Assembly: GCA_021783215.1 (NCBI GenBank)
Contig: JAJXUB010000013.1
Span: forward strand, 1-33,032
Direction of reading: 5' to 3'
DNA from: Actinomycetes bacterium
Lineage (GTDB): Bacteria; Actinomycetota; Actinomycetes; Actinomycetales; Dermatophilaceae
DNA: 33,032 nt
This document shows positions 7,823-16,160 of the stretch, one piece after another. Positions within the stretch are counted from its first letter, which is position 1. Each line of letters begins with the position of its first letter. The notes beneath the pieces are model-generated. The model searched no databases. It was not told the DNA's origin and saw only the letters and a program-made list of their open reading frames with translations. A program made the position numbers and the translations under genes.

Positions 7823-9682
7823 ATGTGCGGAATCGTCGGCTATGTCGGGTCCCACGTCGACGGCGCCGCTCTCGACGTCGTCATGGAGGGGCTGGCTCGC
7901 CTCGAGTACCGCGGGTACGACTCGGCCGGGGTGGCGCTTGTCGCCGACGGCACGCTCGCCACCGAGAAGAGGGCCGGCAAGCTCGAGAACCTCCGCCAGG
8001 CGATCATCGACCACCCGCTGCCGCCGAGCTCGACGGCCATCGGGCACACGCGGTGGGCGACCCACGGGGGCCCGACGGACACCAACGCCCACCCCCACCG
8101 AGGCGGCGCCGACGGCAAGCTCGCCCTCATCCACAACGGGATCATCGAGAACTTCCATCCGCTCAAGGAGCGCCTGGTCGCCGACGGCGTCAAGTTCCTC
8201 AGCGAGACGGACACGGAGGTGGCCGCCCAGCTCGTCGCGAGGGAGTACGAGGCGGACCGCGACCTCACCCAGGCGATGCTCCGCGCGGTGGCCCACCTCG
8301 AGGGGGCCTTCACCCTCCTCGCGGTCCACGCGGACAGCCCCGGCGTCGTCGTCGGCGCCCGCCGCAACAGCCCCCTCGTCGTCGGGCTCGGCGACGGGGA
8401 GAACTTCCTCGGCTCCGACGTCGCGGCCTTCATCGGCCACACCCGGCACGCCGTCGAGCTCGGTCAGGACCAGATCGTCACGATCACCCCGGACGGCTAC
8501 GACGTCATCGGGTTCGACGGGGAGCCCACTGAGGCGAGAGCATACGAGGTGACGTGGGACGCCTCGGCCGCCGAGAAGGGCGGCTTCGACACGTTCATGG
8601 AGAAGGAGATCCTCGAGCAGCCGCATGCGGTCGCCGACACCCTCCTCGGCCGGGTCGACCCGGCCGGACGGCTCGTCCTCGACGAGGTCCGGATCCCGGA
8701 GGAGCGGCTGCGGGCCGTCACCCGGATCACCATCGTCGCGTGCGGGACGGCGTCCTACGCCGGAATGGTCGCCAAGTACGCCATCGAGCACTGGGCGCGG
8801 ATCCCCGTCGAGGTCAGCCTCGCGCACGAGTTCCGTTACTGCGACCCGATCGTCGACGAGAACACGCTCGTCATCTCGATCAGCCAGTCGGGCGAGACGA
8901 TGGACACGCTCATGGCCGTCAAGCACGCGCGCGAGCTCGGCGCACAGACCTTGTCCATCTGCAACACGCACGGCTCGACGATCCCCCGGGAGTCCGACGC
9001 CGTCCTCTACACCCACGCGGGACCCGAGGTCGCCGTCGCGTCGACGAAGGCGTTCCTCGCCCAGATCACCGCCGCGTACGTCCTCGGCCTCTACCTTGCC
9101 CAGCTCAAGGGCGGCAGCCATGCCGAGCAGGCGACGACGATCCTCGCCGAGCTGCGCGGTATGCCGGACAAGGTCCAGACCGTCCTCGACCGGATGGGGC
9201 GGGTCAAGGAGATCGCGCGGTTCATGGCGGACACGCGTTCGGTCCTCTTCCTCGGCCGCCACGTCGGCTACCCCATCGCCCTCGAGGGGGCGCTGAAGCT
9301 CAAGGAGATCGCCTACATCCACGCCGAGGGGTTCGCCGCCGGCGAGCTCAAGCACGGCCCCATCGCCCTCATCGAGCCCGGTCAGCCGGTCTTCATCGTC
9401 GTCCCCGGTCCGGACACCCCGCACGACCTGCACAAGAAGGTCGTCTCCAACATCCAGGAGATCAGGGCCCGGGGCGCCCGGACGCTCGTCATCGCCGAGG
9501 ACGGGGACGAGGAGGTCGTGCCGTACGCCGACGAGGTGATCCGGGTGCCGCACTCCTCGCCGCTGCTCCAGCCACTGCTGACCGTCGTCCCGCTCCAGGT
9601 GTTCGCGCTCCACCTCGCCACCGCCAAGGGCCTCGACGTCGACCAGCCCCGCAACCTCGCGAAGTCCGTCACGGTCGAGTAG
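7823..9682 (+). CDS. glmS: Glutamine:fructose-6-phosphate aminotransferase (isomerizing)
   Basis: Makes glucosamine-6-phosphate from fructose-6-phosphate and glutamine, the entry step to UDP-GlcNAc and peptidoglycan. The 619 residues begin Met-Cys-Gly-Ile-Val-Gly, where Cys2 becomes the N-terminal nucleophile of the glutaminase domain after Met removal. GHTRWATHG and HNGIIENF follow. Two SIS domains form the isomerase half, with SQSGETMDTL and a second sugar-phosphate loop near STKAFLAQ. The C-terminus DQPRNLAKSVTVE is the conserved family tail. Start: the nucleophile requires ATG 7823. It opens the block nnr, alr, hydrolase, tsaE, tsaB, rimI, tsaD on the same strand, an order conserved in many actinobacteria. 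No anomaly is seen apart from two GTATGC-family words at 8540 and 9159. Confidence 0.98.
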   Translation: MCGIVGYVGSHVDGAALDVVMEGLARLEYRGYDSAGVALVADGTLATEKRAGKLENLRQAIIDHPLPPSSTAIGHTRWATHGGPTDTNAHPHRGGADGKLALIHNGIIENFHPLKERLVADGVKFLSETDTEVAAQLVAREYEADRDLTQAMLRAVAHLEGAFTLLAVHADSPGVVVGARRNSPLVVGLGDGENFLGSDVAAFIGHTRHAVELGQDQIVTITPDGYDVIGFDGEPTEARAYEVTWDASAAEKGGFDTFMEKEILEQPHAVADTLLGRVDPAGRLVLDEVRIPEERLRAVTRITIVACGTASYAGMVAKYAIEHWARIPVEVSLAHEFRYCDPIVDENTLVISISQSGETMDTLMAVKHARELGAQTLSICNTHGSTIPRESDAVLYTHAGPEVAVASTKAFLAQITAAYVLGLYLAQLKGGSHAEQATTILAELRGMPDKVQTVLDRMGRVKEIARFMADTRSVLFLGRHVGYPIALEGALKLKEIAYIHAEGFAAGELKHGPIALIEPGQPVFIVVPGPDTPHDLHKKVVSNIQEIRARGARTLVIAEDGDEEVVPYADEVIRVPHSSPLLQPLLTVVPLQVFALHLATAKGLDVDQPRNLAKSVTVE

Positions 9683-9696
9683 CCGTCGGTGACGCC

Positions 9697-11142
9697 ATGA
9701 TCGAGGCCTGGAACGTCCCGGACGTCTACGCGGCCGAGGCCGCCCTCATGGCGACCCTGCCCGAGGGCGAGCTCATGGCGCGCGCCGTCACCAGGCTCAC
9801 CGCCGTCGCCGAGGCGCGCCTGGCCGAGCGGGGTGGGTCCGTCGTGGCCGCGCTCGTCGGCCCGGGGAACAACGGCGCAGACGCCTTGTATGCCGCCGCC
9901 CGACTGGCCCAGTCCGGTCACCGGGTGCGGGCCGTCACGACCGCGACCGTCCATCCCGGCGCTCTCGAGGCAGCGACGGCCGCCGGCGTCGTCATCGGGA
10001 CCGACCCGGGCCTCGTCGCCGGCGCCGACGTCGTCCTCGACGGCATCCTCGGGATCGGCGGGCGTCCGGGGCTGCCGGGCTGGGCCCGTCCGTGGCTCGA
10101 CGCGGTCCCCGACGCGGCATACGTCATCGCCGTCGACCTGCCCTCGGGACAGGACCCGGCGGGCGTGGTCGTCGACGCAGACGGGGTGTTCGCCGACGAG
10201 ACCGTGACCTTCTCGGCCGCGAAGCCGGTGCACCTTCTGCCCGGCACGGCAGCGGCCGTCGGCCGGCTCACCATCGTCGACATCGGTCTCGAGATGGAGA
10301 CCGACCCGTCGGTGGTCCGGCTGACCCCGCTCGACGTGCCGTCGCTGTGGCCGGTCCCGGGGCCGGACGACGACAAGTACACCCGCGGCGTCCTCGGGGT
10401 CGTGGCCGGGGGAGAGAGCTACACGGGGGCGCCCGTCCTCGCGTGCACGGCGGCGGTGTCGTGCGGCGTCGGGATGGTCCGTTACGTCGGCACGCCGACG
10501 CCCGAGGACGTGGTCCGGCGGGCCGTGCCCGAGGCCGTCCACGGCCCGGGACGGGTCCAGGCGTGGGTCATCGGCCCGGGGCTGGACGTGGCCTCGCGGG
10601 CGCGGGGCGCCAAGGCCCAGCTCGACGTCGCCCGGGAGGCCCTCGCCTCCGACGCCCCGGTCCTCCTCGACGCCGGGGGCCTCGACCTCCTCACGCGCCG
10701 GCGGACCGCCCCGACGCTGCTCACCCCCCACGCGGGGGAGTGCGCCCGGCTGCTGACCCGCCTCGGCGGCACCGACGTCACGCCGGAGGCCGTCAAGGCG
10801 TCCCCTCTCGCCTTTGCGCGCCGCCTCGCCGAGCGCACCGGCGCGACCGTCCTGCTCAAGGGCTCGACGACCCTCGTCGTGCCGCCCGACGGCGGGCCGG
10901 TCTACAGCCAGGCGGACGCGCCCGCCTGGCTCGCGACGGCAGGCGCCGGGGACGTCCTGGCCGGCGTCGCCGGCACCCTCCTCGCCGCGGGCCTGCAGCC
11001 GGGGGCCGCCGGCGCGCTGGCCGCGCTCGTCCACGGCACGGCCGCCGAGACGGCCAACGCGGGCGGTCCGGTCCGCGCGCTGGCCGTCGCCGAGGCACTC
11101 CCCCGGACCGTCGCCCGGCTGCTCACGGCGACCGCCAACTAG
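9697..11142 (+). CDS. nnr: Bifunctional NAD(P)HX epimerase / ADP-dependent dehydratase
   Basis: Repairs hydrated NADH and NADPH: the N-terminal YjeF-type domain (about residues 1-200) epimerises NAD(P)HX, and the C-terminal ribokinase-like domain (about 220-481) dehydrates it with ADP. The nucleotide loop of the epimerase half is GPGNNGADAL near residue 52, a variant of the common GxGNNGGDGL with Ala in place of one Gly. In the dehydratase half, TPHAGECARLL, LLKGSTTLV and Ala-Gly-Ala-Gly-Asp-Val-Leu-Ala-Gly with the catalytic Asp are present. Length (481) is normal for the fused form. It follows glmS after 14 bases and its stop (TAG 11140-11142) forms part of the presumed alr -10. ATG 9697 has no strong ribosome-binding site. 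Confidence 0.95.
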   Translation: MIEAWNVPDVYAAEAALMATLPEGELMARAVTRLTAVAEARLAERGGSVVAALVGPGNNGADALYAAARLAQSGHRVRAVTTATVHPGALEAATAAGVVIGTDPGLVAGADVVLDGILGIGGRPGLPGWARPWLDAVPDAAYVIAVDLPSGQDPAGVVVDADGVFADETVTFSAAKPVHLLPGTAAAVGRLTIVDIGLEMETDPSVVRLTPLDVPSLWPVPGPDDDKYTRGVLGVVAGGESYTGAPVLACTAAVSCGVGMVRYVGTPTPEDVVRRAVPEAVHGPGRVQAWVIGPGLDVASRARGAKAQLDVAREALASDAPVLLDAGGLDLLTRRRTAPTLLTPHAGECARLLTRLGGTDVTPEAVKASPLAFARRLAERTGATVLLKGSTTLVVPPDGGPVYSQADAPAWLATAGAGDVLAGVAGTLLAAGLQPGAAGALAALVHGTAAETANAGGPVRALAVAEALPRTVARLLTATAN

Positions 11143-11145
11143 ACT
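11140..11145 (+). promoter_or_regulatory. Possible -10 element of alr
   Basis: TAGACT, beginning at the nnr stop codon, lies 10 nt before the alr ATG. The spacing is slightly longer than at the other leaderless-type genes here, so read-through from nnr is an equal alternative. Confidence 0.35.
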
Positions 11146-11155
11146 CGGCCGGGCA

Positions 11156-12346
11156 ATGGACACGTCAACGCCGCCTCCCTCCCGCCTGCCGGCGGGTGCC
11201 TCCGCCTGCGTCGAGGTCGACCTCGACGCGATCCGTTCCAACGTCGGTGAGCTGCGCCGACGCGTCGGCAACGCCGAGGTCATGGCGGTGGTCAAGGCCG
11301 ACGCCTACGGTCACGGACTGGTTCCCGCGGCGAAGGCGGCCCTCGACGGCGGCGCCGGCTGGCTCGGCGTCGCCCAGCTCGACGAGGCGCTCCAGGTCCG
11401 GGCCGCCGGCATCGAGGCCCCCCTCCTCGCGTGGCTCTACGTCCCGGGGGCCGACCTCGCCGCCGCCGTCCGGGCCGACGTCGACGTCTCCATCTCGGCC
11501 CTGTGGGCGCTCGACGAGGTGCGTCAGGCCGCCGCCGAGGCCGGTCGGACCGCCCGGGTGCACCTCAAGGTCGACACCGGCCTCGCCCGGAACGGTGCGC
11601 GCGGCGAGGACTGGCAGGTCCTCGTCGACGCGGCAGCCGACGGCGAGTCGGAGGAGGCCATCGACGTCGTCGGCGTGTGGTCGCACTTCGTCTACGCGGA
11701 CGAGCCGAAGCATCCGACGGTCCGCGCCCAGCACGAGCGCTTCGAGGACGCGATGCGCGTCGCCGAGCGGGCCGGTCTGCGCCCGACCCACCGGCACATC
11801 GCCAACTCGGCGGCCACGCTGACCAACCCGGCCGTCCACTACGACCTCGTCCGCCCGGGCCTGGCCGTCTACGGGCTGTCGCCGGTTCCGCAGCTCGGGG
11901 GACCGGCGGCCTACGGGCTCCGTGAGGCCATGCGCGTGACGAGCGCCCTCGCCAACGTCAAGCGTGTTCCCGCCGGTCAGGGCGTGTCCTACGGTCACGT
12001 CTACGTCACCGACCGCGAGACCGTCCTCGGCCTCGTGCCGATGGGCTACGCGGACGGCATCCCGCGCAACGCGACCAACGTCGGGCCCGTGCTCGTCGAC
12101 GGCCGCCCGGGCCGGGTCAGCGGGCGCGTCTGCATGGACCAGTTCGTCGTCGACCTCGGTCCGACGTATGCCGGCGCGGCCGGCGACCCCGTCGTCCTCT
12201 TCGGGTCCGAGGCCGCCGGGGAGCCGACGGCCCAGGACTGGGCGAGCGCCTGCGAGACGATCAGCTACGAGATCGTCACCCGGATGGGTGCTCGCCTGCC
12301 ACGGGTCTTCTCCGACACGGACACCCCGGCCGGCGGTGGCCAGTGA
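11156..12346 (+). CDS. alr: Alanine racemase
   Basis: A PLP enzyme interconverting L- and D-alanine for peptidoglycan. The 396 residues show the PLP-lysine block Ala-Val-Val-Lys-Ala-Asp-Ala-Tyr-Gly-His-Gly near residue 47, HIANSAATL, the VRPGLAVYGLSP block, and the second catalytic tyrosine in Met-Gly-Tyr-Ala-Asp-Gly near residue 300. GRVCMDQFVVDL follows. ATG 11156 gives a short non-conserved extension of about 20 residues before the barrel. It starts 13 nt after the nnr stop, and its own stop overlaps the next start as GTGA, so translation of the next gene is probably coupled. No unusual residues are seen. The word CGTATGCC at 12165 encodes Thr-Tyr-Ala-Gly. Confidence 0.97.
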   Translation: MDTSTPPPSRLPAGASACVEVDLDAIRSNVGELRRRVGNAEVMAVVKADAYGHGLVPAAKAALDGGAGWLGVAQLDEALQVRAAGIEAPLLAWLYVPGADLAAAVRADVDVSISALWALDEVRQAAAEAGRTARVHLKVDTGLARNGARGEDWQVLVDAAADGESEEAIDVVGVWSHFVYADEPKHPTVRAQHERFEDAMRVAERAGLRPTHRHIANSAATLTNPAVHYDLVRPGLAVYGLSPVPQLGGPAAYGLREAMRVTSALANVKRVPAGQGVSYGHVYVTDRETVLGLVPMGYADGIPRNATNVGPVLVDGRPGRVSGRVCMDQFVVDLGPTYAGAAGDPVVLFGSEAAGEPTAQDWASACETISYEIVTRMGARLPRVFSDTDTPAGGGQ

Positions 12347-13494
12347 CGCCGCCGTCTCCCATCGCCAAGGTCGGGATCGGCGCCGCGGCCGCCGGCGCGT
12401 CGGCGGTCGCCGGGGTCCTCGCCTCCAGGCTCAACCGTCGCGCCGGCCTGGCGGTCGGTGGCTCCGACGTCGGCTACGAGCACACCCCGACGAGGGAGGA
12501 GGTCGTCGTCACCGATGACGGTGTCGGTCTCCACGTCGAGGTCGACGAGCCCGCTACCCCGCCGTCGCCGAGCCGGCCCGTCGTCGTCCTCGTTCACGGC
12601 TACTGCCTGTCGCAGCGCACATGGGTGCTCCAGCGGCGTGCCCTCGTCGCCGACGGCTTCCGCGTCGTCGCCTACGACCAGCGCAGCCACGGACGCAGCG
12701 AGCGGGCACCGGCAGCATCGTGCACGATCGACCGCCTCGGCCACGACCTGCACGCCGTCATCTCCGCCGTGGCCCCGGAGGGACCCCTCGTCCTCATCGG
12801 CCACTCCATGGGCGGCATGACGCTCATGGCGTTCGGCGAGGAGTATCCCGAGGAGCTGCATGAACGCGTCGTCGCCGTCGCCTTCCTGGCGACGAGCGGC
12901 GGGGGCGCGCCCCTGGTCAGCCTCGGGCTCGGCCCCGTCGTCGGGTCCGCCGTCGGGCGGCTGGCCCCCGGTGTGCTCGCCCGGCTCGGCCGCGCCCAGG
13001 ACACGCTGCTCTCCCTGCGCCGGTTCGGCCGGGGGCTGGAGGACGACGTCGTCGCGATGTGGTCCTTCGACTCGCCCATGTCCAAAGGGGCGGTCCGTTT
13101 CGTCGGGGACACGATATTCGCGACACCGTTCTCCGTCATGGCCGACTTCCTGCCCACCCTCGAGACGTACGACAAGCGGTCGGCGCTGTCGGCCTTCTCG
13201 GGCATCGAGTGCCTCGTGCTCAACGGCGTCGGTGACCGGCTCACCCCCCCGGAGCACAGCGCCGCGATCGTCCAGCGGATCCCCGGCGCCGAGCACGTCC
13301 TCGTCGCCGACGCCGGACACCTGGTCATGATCGAGCACCCGCGCCTCGTCAACGACCAGATCCTCGCCCTCATCGACCGCGGCAGCCGCGCCGTCCGGGA
13401 CCACGTCGAGCTCACGCGCAAGCCACGCGTTCGTCGTGTCGTCACGGATGTGGCCCGGCGCCGTCGGGCACGGGTGTCGCGAAAGGCGTCGTGA
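12343..13494 (+). CDS. Alpha/beta hydrolase fold protein in the alr-tsaE operon
   Basis: A 383-residue alpha/beta hydrolase. Visible catalytic features are an oxyanion region His-Gly-Tyr-Cys-Leu-Ser near residue 85, the nucleophile elbow Gly-His-Ser-Met-Gly-Gly near 152, and the catalytic His in Ala-Asp-Ala-Gly-His-Leu near 325. The N-terminus has an Ala/Gly-rich hydrophobic stretch (KVGIGAAAAGASAVAGVLAS), possibly a membrane anchor, and the C-terminus is Arg/Lys-rich. Substrate unknown; esterase or lipase activity is possible. GTG 12343 overlaps the alr stop and its own stop overlaps the tsaE start (GTGA), so it is a fixed member of this operon. Insertion of a hydrolase between alr and the tRNA threonylcarbamoyl genes recurs in actinobacteria, from memory, but I know of no shown functional link. 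Confidence 0.88.
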   Translation: MTPPSPIAKVGIGAAAAGASAVAGVLASRLNRRAGLAVGGSDVGYEHTPTREEVVVTDDGVGLHVEVDEPATPPSPSRPVVVLVHGYCLSQRTWVLQRRALVADGFRVVAYDQRSHGRSERAPAASCTIDRLGHDLHAVISAVAPEGPLVLIGHSMGGMTLMAFGEEYPEELHERVVAVAFLATSGGGAPLVSLGLGPVVGSAVGRLAPGVLARLGRAQDTLLSLRRFGRGLEDDVVAMWSFDSPMSKGAVRFVGDTIFATPFSVMADFLPTLETYDKRSALSAFSGIECLVLNGVGDRLTPPEHSAAIVQRIPGAEHVLVADAGHLVMIEHPRLVNDQILALIDRGSRAVRDHVELTRKPRVRRVVTDVARRRRARVSRKAS

Positions 13495-13961
13495 CGGCGA
13501 TGGCGGCGTCCCTGTTCCTGGCCGACCCCGAGGCGACCCGCGCGTTGGGATCGCGGCTCGGCGCCCTGCTGCGCGCCGGAGACCTCGTCCTGCTCACGGG
13601 CGAGCTGGGCGCGGGCAAGACGACGCTTGCCCAGGGGATCGCCGAGGGCCTGGATGTCCGCGGGCCCGTCACCTCGCCGACGTTCGTCATCGCACGGGTG
13701 CACCCCGGCCTGTCGGGCGGACCCGACCTCGTCCACGTCGATGCGTACCGCCTCGGAGGCCTCGAGGAGCTCGACGCGCTCGATCTCGACGCGTCCCTGG
13801 AGGAGTGCGTCACGGTCGTCGAGTGGGGCCACGGCCTCGCCGAGGGGCTCGCCGAGGACCACCTCGAGGTCTTTCTCGAGGGTGTCGAGCATCGCACCGC
13901 ACGCCTCGAGGCCGCCGGCTACCGGTGGGCGGCGGTCGTCGAGGAGCTGACCGCCTCGTGA
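13491..13961 (+). CDS. tsaE: tRNA threonylcarbamoyladenosine synthesis ATPase TsaE
   Basis: ATPase partner of TsaB and TsaD in forming t6A37 on ANN-decoding tRNAs. At 156 residues it is of normal size. Walker A Gly-Glu-Leu-Gly-Ala-Gly-Lys-Thr-Thr-Leu lies near residues 38-47, the SPTFVIA switch near 65, HVDAYRL near 82, and Val-Val-Glu-Trp-Gly (the family tryptophan block) near 108. GTG 13491 shares GTGA with the hydrolase stop; an in-frame ATG at 13500 would remove three residues and cannot be excluded. The stop overlaps the tsaB GTG at 13958. Confidence 0.95.
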   Translation: MTAMAASLFLADPEATRALGSRLGALLRAGDLVLLTGELGAGKTTLAQGIAEGLDVRGPVTSPTFVIARVHPGLSGGPDLVHVDAYRLGGLEELDALDLDASLEECVTVVEWGHGLAEGLAEDHLEVFLEGVEHRTARLEAAGYRWAAVVEELTAS

Positions 13962-14629
13962 CGAGGATGCGGCTCCTGGCCCTCGACACATCGACCTCGG
14001 CGATCACCGTGGCCGTGCACGACGGCAGCGACGTCCTCTCCTCTGGCTCGGTCGTCGACGCCCGACGCCACACCGAACGCCTGGCGCCGCTCGTCGAGGA
14101 CGTGCTGCGGACGGCGGAGTGCGGCGCCGACGACCTCACCGACATCGCCGTCGGGACCGGGCCGGGCCCCTTCACCGGCCTCCGCGTCGGGCTTGTCAGC
14201 GCCCGGGTCCTCGCCTGGTCCCTCGGTATCCCGGTCCACGGCGTGTGCAGCCTCGACGCGCTGGCCCACGGCGCCGTCGAGCGCGGCCTCGTCGACGAAC
14301 GGTTCGTCGTCGCGACGGACGCTCGGCGGAAGGAGGTCTACTGGGCGACGTACGAGCCGCACGGCAGCTCGGCCCGTCGCCTCACCGACCCGGCCGTCTG
14401 CCATCCCGCCGCCCTCCCGCAGGACGTGAGGGCGCTCGCGGCGGTCGGGCGCGGCCCCGCGCTCTACCCCGAGTCCCTGCCGCGGGCGGTCCACCTCTTC
14501 GACGTCGACGCGGAGTCGCTCGCCGACCTCGCCGTGCGACGGATCTCCAGCGGCGAGCCCATGCCCGTCGACGCGTTGTACCTGCGGCGACCCGATGCCC
14601 TGACGACCGCCGAACGAGGAGCCCGATGA
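13958..14629 (+). CDS. tsaB: tRNA threonylcarbamoyladenosine synthesis protein TsaB
   Basis: Inactive ASKHA-fold paralogue of TsaD that scaffolds the TsaB-TsaD-TsaE t6A complex. The 223 residues begin with the phosphate-1 strand Leu-Leu-Ala-Leu-Asp-Thr-Ser-Thr and carry Gly-Thr-Gly-Pro-Gly-Pro-Phe-Thr-Gly-Leu-Arg-Val-Gly near residue 68, the family signature. GTG 13958 overlaps the tsaE stop (GTGA) with GAGGAG 11 nt upstream. ATG 13967, three codons later, matches the usual family start but has no properly spaced ribosome-binding site. Its stop overlaps the rimI start as ATGA. Confidence 0.94.
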   Translation: MTRMRLLALDTSTSAITVAVHDGSDVLSSGSVVDARRHTERLAPLVEDVLRTAECGADDLTDIAVGTGPGPFTGLRVGLVSARVLAWSLGIPVHGVCSLDALAHGAVERGLVDERFVVATDARRKEVYWATYEPHGSSARRLTDPAVCHPAALPQDVRALAAVGRGPALYPESLPRAVHLFDVDAESLADLAVRRISSGEPMPVDALYLRRPDALTTAERGAR

Positions 14630-15096
14630 CCGGGGTCGTATGCCGGGACATGACATGGCACGACATCCCGACGTTGGCGCGCGTGGACGGGACCGTCTTC
14701 GACGCCGACGCGTGGCCCGAGGCGACGTGGTGGGCGGAGCTGGCCGAGCGGCCTCGCCGTGACTACGTCGTGGTCGAGGAGGCCGGCGACGTCGTCGCCT
14801 ACGGCGGCGTCGACGTCGGCGGTGAGACGGCGGACGTCATGACCCTCGTCGTGGCGCCGACCGGCCAAGGGCGGGGCCTCGGCCGCCTGGTCCTGGACGA
14901 GCTGGAGGGGCGTGCGCGCGCCGGCGGCGCGGACCGGCTGCTTCTCGAAGTGCGCGCCGACAACGGGCCCGCGTTGAGCCTCTACGCGAGCAACGGCTTC
15001 GAGGAGGTCGGCGTTCGCCGGCGCTACTACCAGCCTGGTGACGTCGATGCCGTCATCATGCGAAAGACGTTGGGGAACAACGATGTCGACCGCTGA
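14626..15096 (+). CDS. rimI: Ribosomal protein alanine N-acetyltransferase RimI-like
   Basis: A 156-residue GNAT acetyltransferase; RimI acetylates the N-terminal alanine of ribosomal protein S18. The acetyl-CoA loop Gln-Gly-Arg-Gly-Leu-Gly-Arg is near residue 83, followed by [31 protein letters not shown], the characteristic RimI motif B region. ATG 14626 shares ATGA with the tsaB stop and has GAGGAG well spaced upstream. The 3' end overlaps the tsaD start by 14 nt. In actinobacteria the gene is routinely embedded in the tsaB/tsaD operon. The DNA word at 14637 makes codons GTA TGC (Val-Cys) near the N-terminus, at a position not needed for catalysis. The target could be other than S18. Confidence 0.92.
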   Translation: MTGVVCRDMTWHDIPTLARVDGTVFDADAWPEATWWAELAERPRRDYVVVEEAGDVVAYGGVDVGGETADVMTLVVAPTGQGRGLGRLVLDELEGRARAGGADRLLLEVRADNGPALSLYASNGFEEVGVRRRYYQPGDVDAVIMRKTLGNNDVDR

Positions 15097-16132
15097 CCAG
15101 CCGCTCGTCCTTGGGATTGAGACGTCGTGCGACGAGACGGGGGTCGGCATCGTCCGGGGCGAGAGGCTCCTCGTCGACGCCATCGCGAGCAGCGTCGAGG
15201 AGCATGCGCGCTTCGGCGGCGTCGTGCCCGAGGTGGCGAGCCGGGCCCACCTCGAGGCGATGGTCCCGACCATCGAGCGGGCCTGTCGCGTTGCCGGCAT
15301 CCGGCCGAGCGACCTCGACGCCGTCGCCGTGACGAGCGGACCCGGCCTGGCGGGTGCGCTCATGGTCGGGGTTGCCGCGGCGAAGGCGCTCGCCCTGTCG
15401 CTCGGCAGGCCGCTCTACGGCGTCAACCACCTCGGTGCCCACGTTGCCGTCGACATCGTCGAGCACGGGCCGCTCCCGGAACCGACGCTGGCGCTCCTCG
15501 TGTCCGGCGGCCACTCGTCGCTGCTGCTCGTCCCGGACGTCACCGCCGACGTCCAGCCCCTCGGGTCGACGATCGACGACGCCGCCGGGGAGGCCTTCGA
15601 CAAGGTCGCCCGCGTGCTCGGGCTGCCCTTTCCCGGAGGCCCCCACATCGACCGGGTCGCGGCCGACGGGCACGTGACGATCGACTTCCCACGAGGGTTG
15701 ACGACGGGTCGTGAGGTCGAGCGGCACCGGTACGACTTCTCCTTCTCCGGCCTCAAGACGGCCGTCGCCCGATGGGTCGCGGCCCGAGAGGCGAGCGGCG
15801 AGCCGGTGGCCGTCGCCGACGTCGCGGCGAGCTTCCAGGAGGCCGTGACGGACGTGCTGACGAGGAAGGCCGTCGACGCCTGCCGCCGGGAGGGTGTCCC
15901 CCACCTCCAGATCGGCGGTGGGGTGGCGGCGAACTCCCGGCTCCGGGCGATGGCGGCACAGCGCTGCGAAGCCGCGGGAATCGGTCTGCGGGTCCCGCGG
16001 CCGGGGCTGTGCACGGACAACGGCGCCATGGTGGCCGCTCTCGGGGCGCAGATGGTCCTGCGCGGGCGACCGGCCTCCGGCCTCGCGTTCACCGCAGACT
16101 CGAGCCAGCCGGTCACCGAGGTCTCCGTCTGA
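15083..16132 (+). CDS. tsaD: tRNA N6-adenosine threonylcarbamoyltransferase TsaD
   Basis: Transfers the threonylcarbamoyl group to A37 of tRNA, last step of t6A synthesis. The 349 residues show [10 protein letters not shown] at the N-terminus, metal-site His-Leu-Gly-Ala-His near residue 115, [31 protein letters not shown], Phe-Ser-Gly-Leu-Lys-Thr-Ala and the C-terminal Cys-Thr-Asp-Asn-Gly-Ala-Met. ATG 15083 is set by the family start and lies inside the end of rimI (14-nt overlap). This is the last gene of the operon; the convergent GH3 gene ends 28 bases further on. All expected functional residues are present. Confidence 0.97.
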   Translation: MSTADQPLVLGIETSCDETGVGIVRGERLLVDAIASSVEEHARFGGVVPEVASRAHLEAMVPTIERACRVAGIRPSDLDAVAVTSGPGLAGALMVGVAAAKALALSLGRPLYGVNHLGAHVAVDIVEHGPLPEPTLALLVSGGHSSLLLVPDVTADVQPLGSTIDDAAGEAFDKVARVLGLPFPGGPHIDRVAADGHVTIDFPRGLTTGREVERHRYDFSFSGLKTAVARWVAAREASGEPVAVADVAASFQEAVTDVLTRKAVDACRREGVPHLQIGGGVAANSRLRAMAAQRCEAAGIGLRVPRPGLCTDNGAMVAALGAQMVLRGRPASGLAFTADSSQPVTEVSV

Positions 16133-16160
16133 GAGCGGTCGGCGGACGCCAGGGTCGGCT

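Noticed and set aside
16133-16160. Weak hairpin (AGAGC...GCTCT) between tsaD and the GH3 gene as a terminator
   Set aside because: Only five base pairs around a 20-nt loop; not distinguishable from chance in GC-rich DNA.
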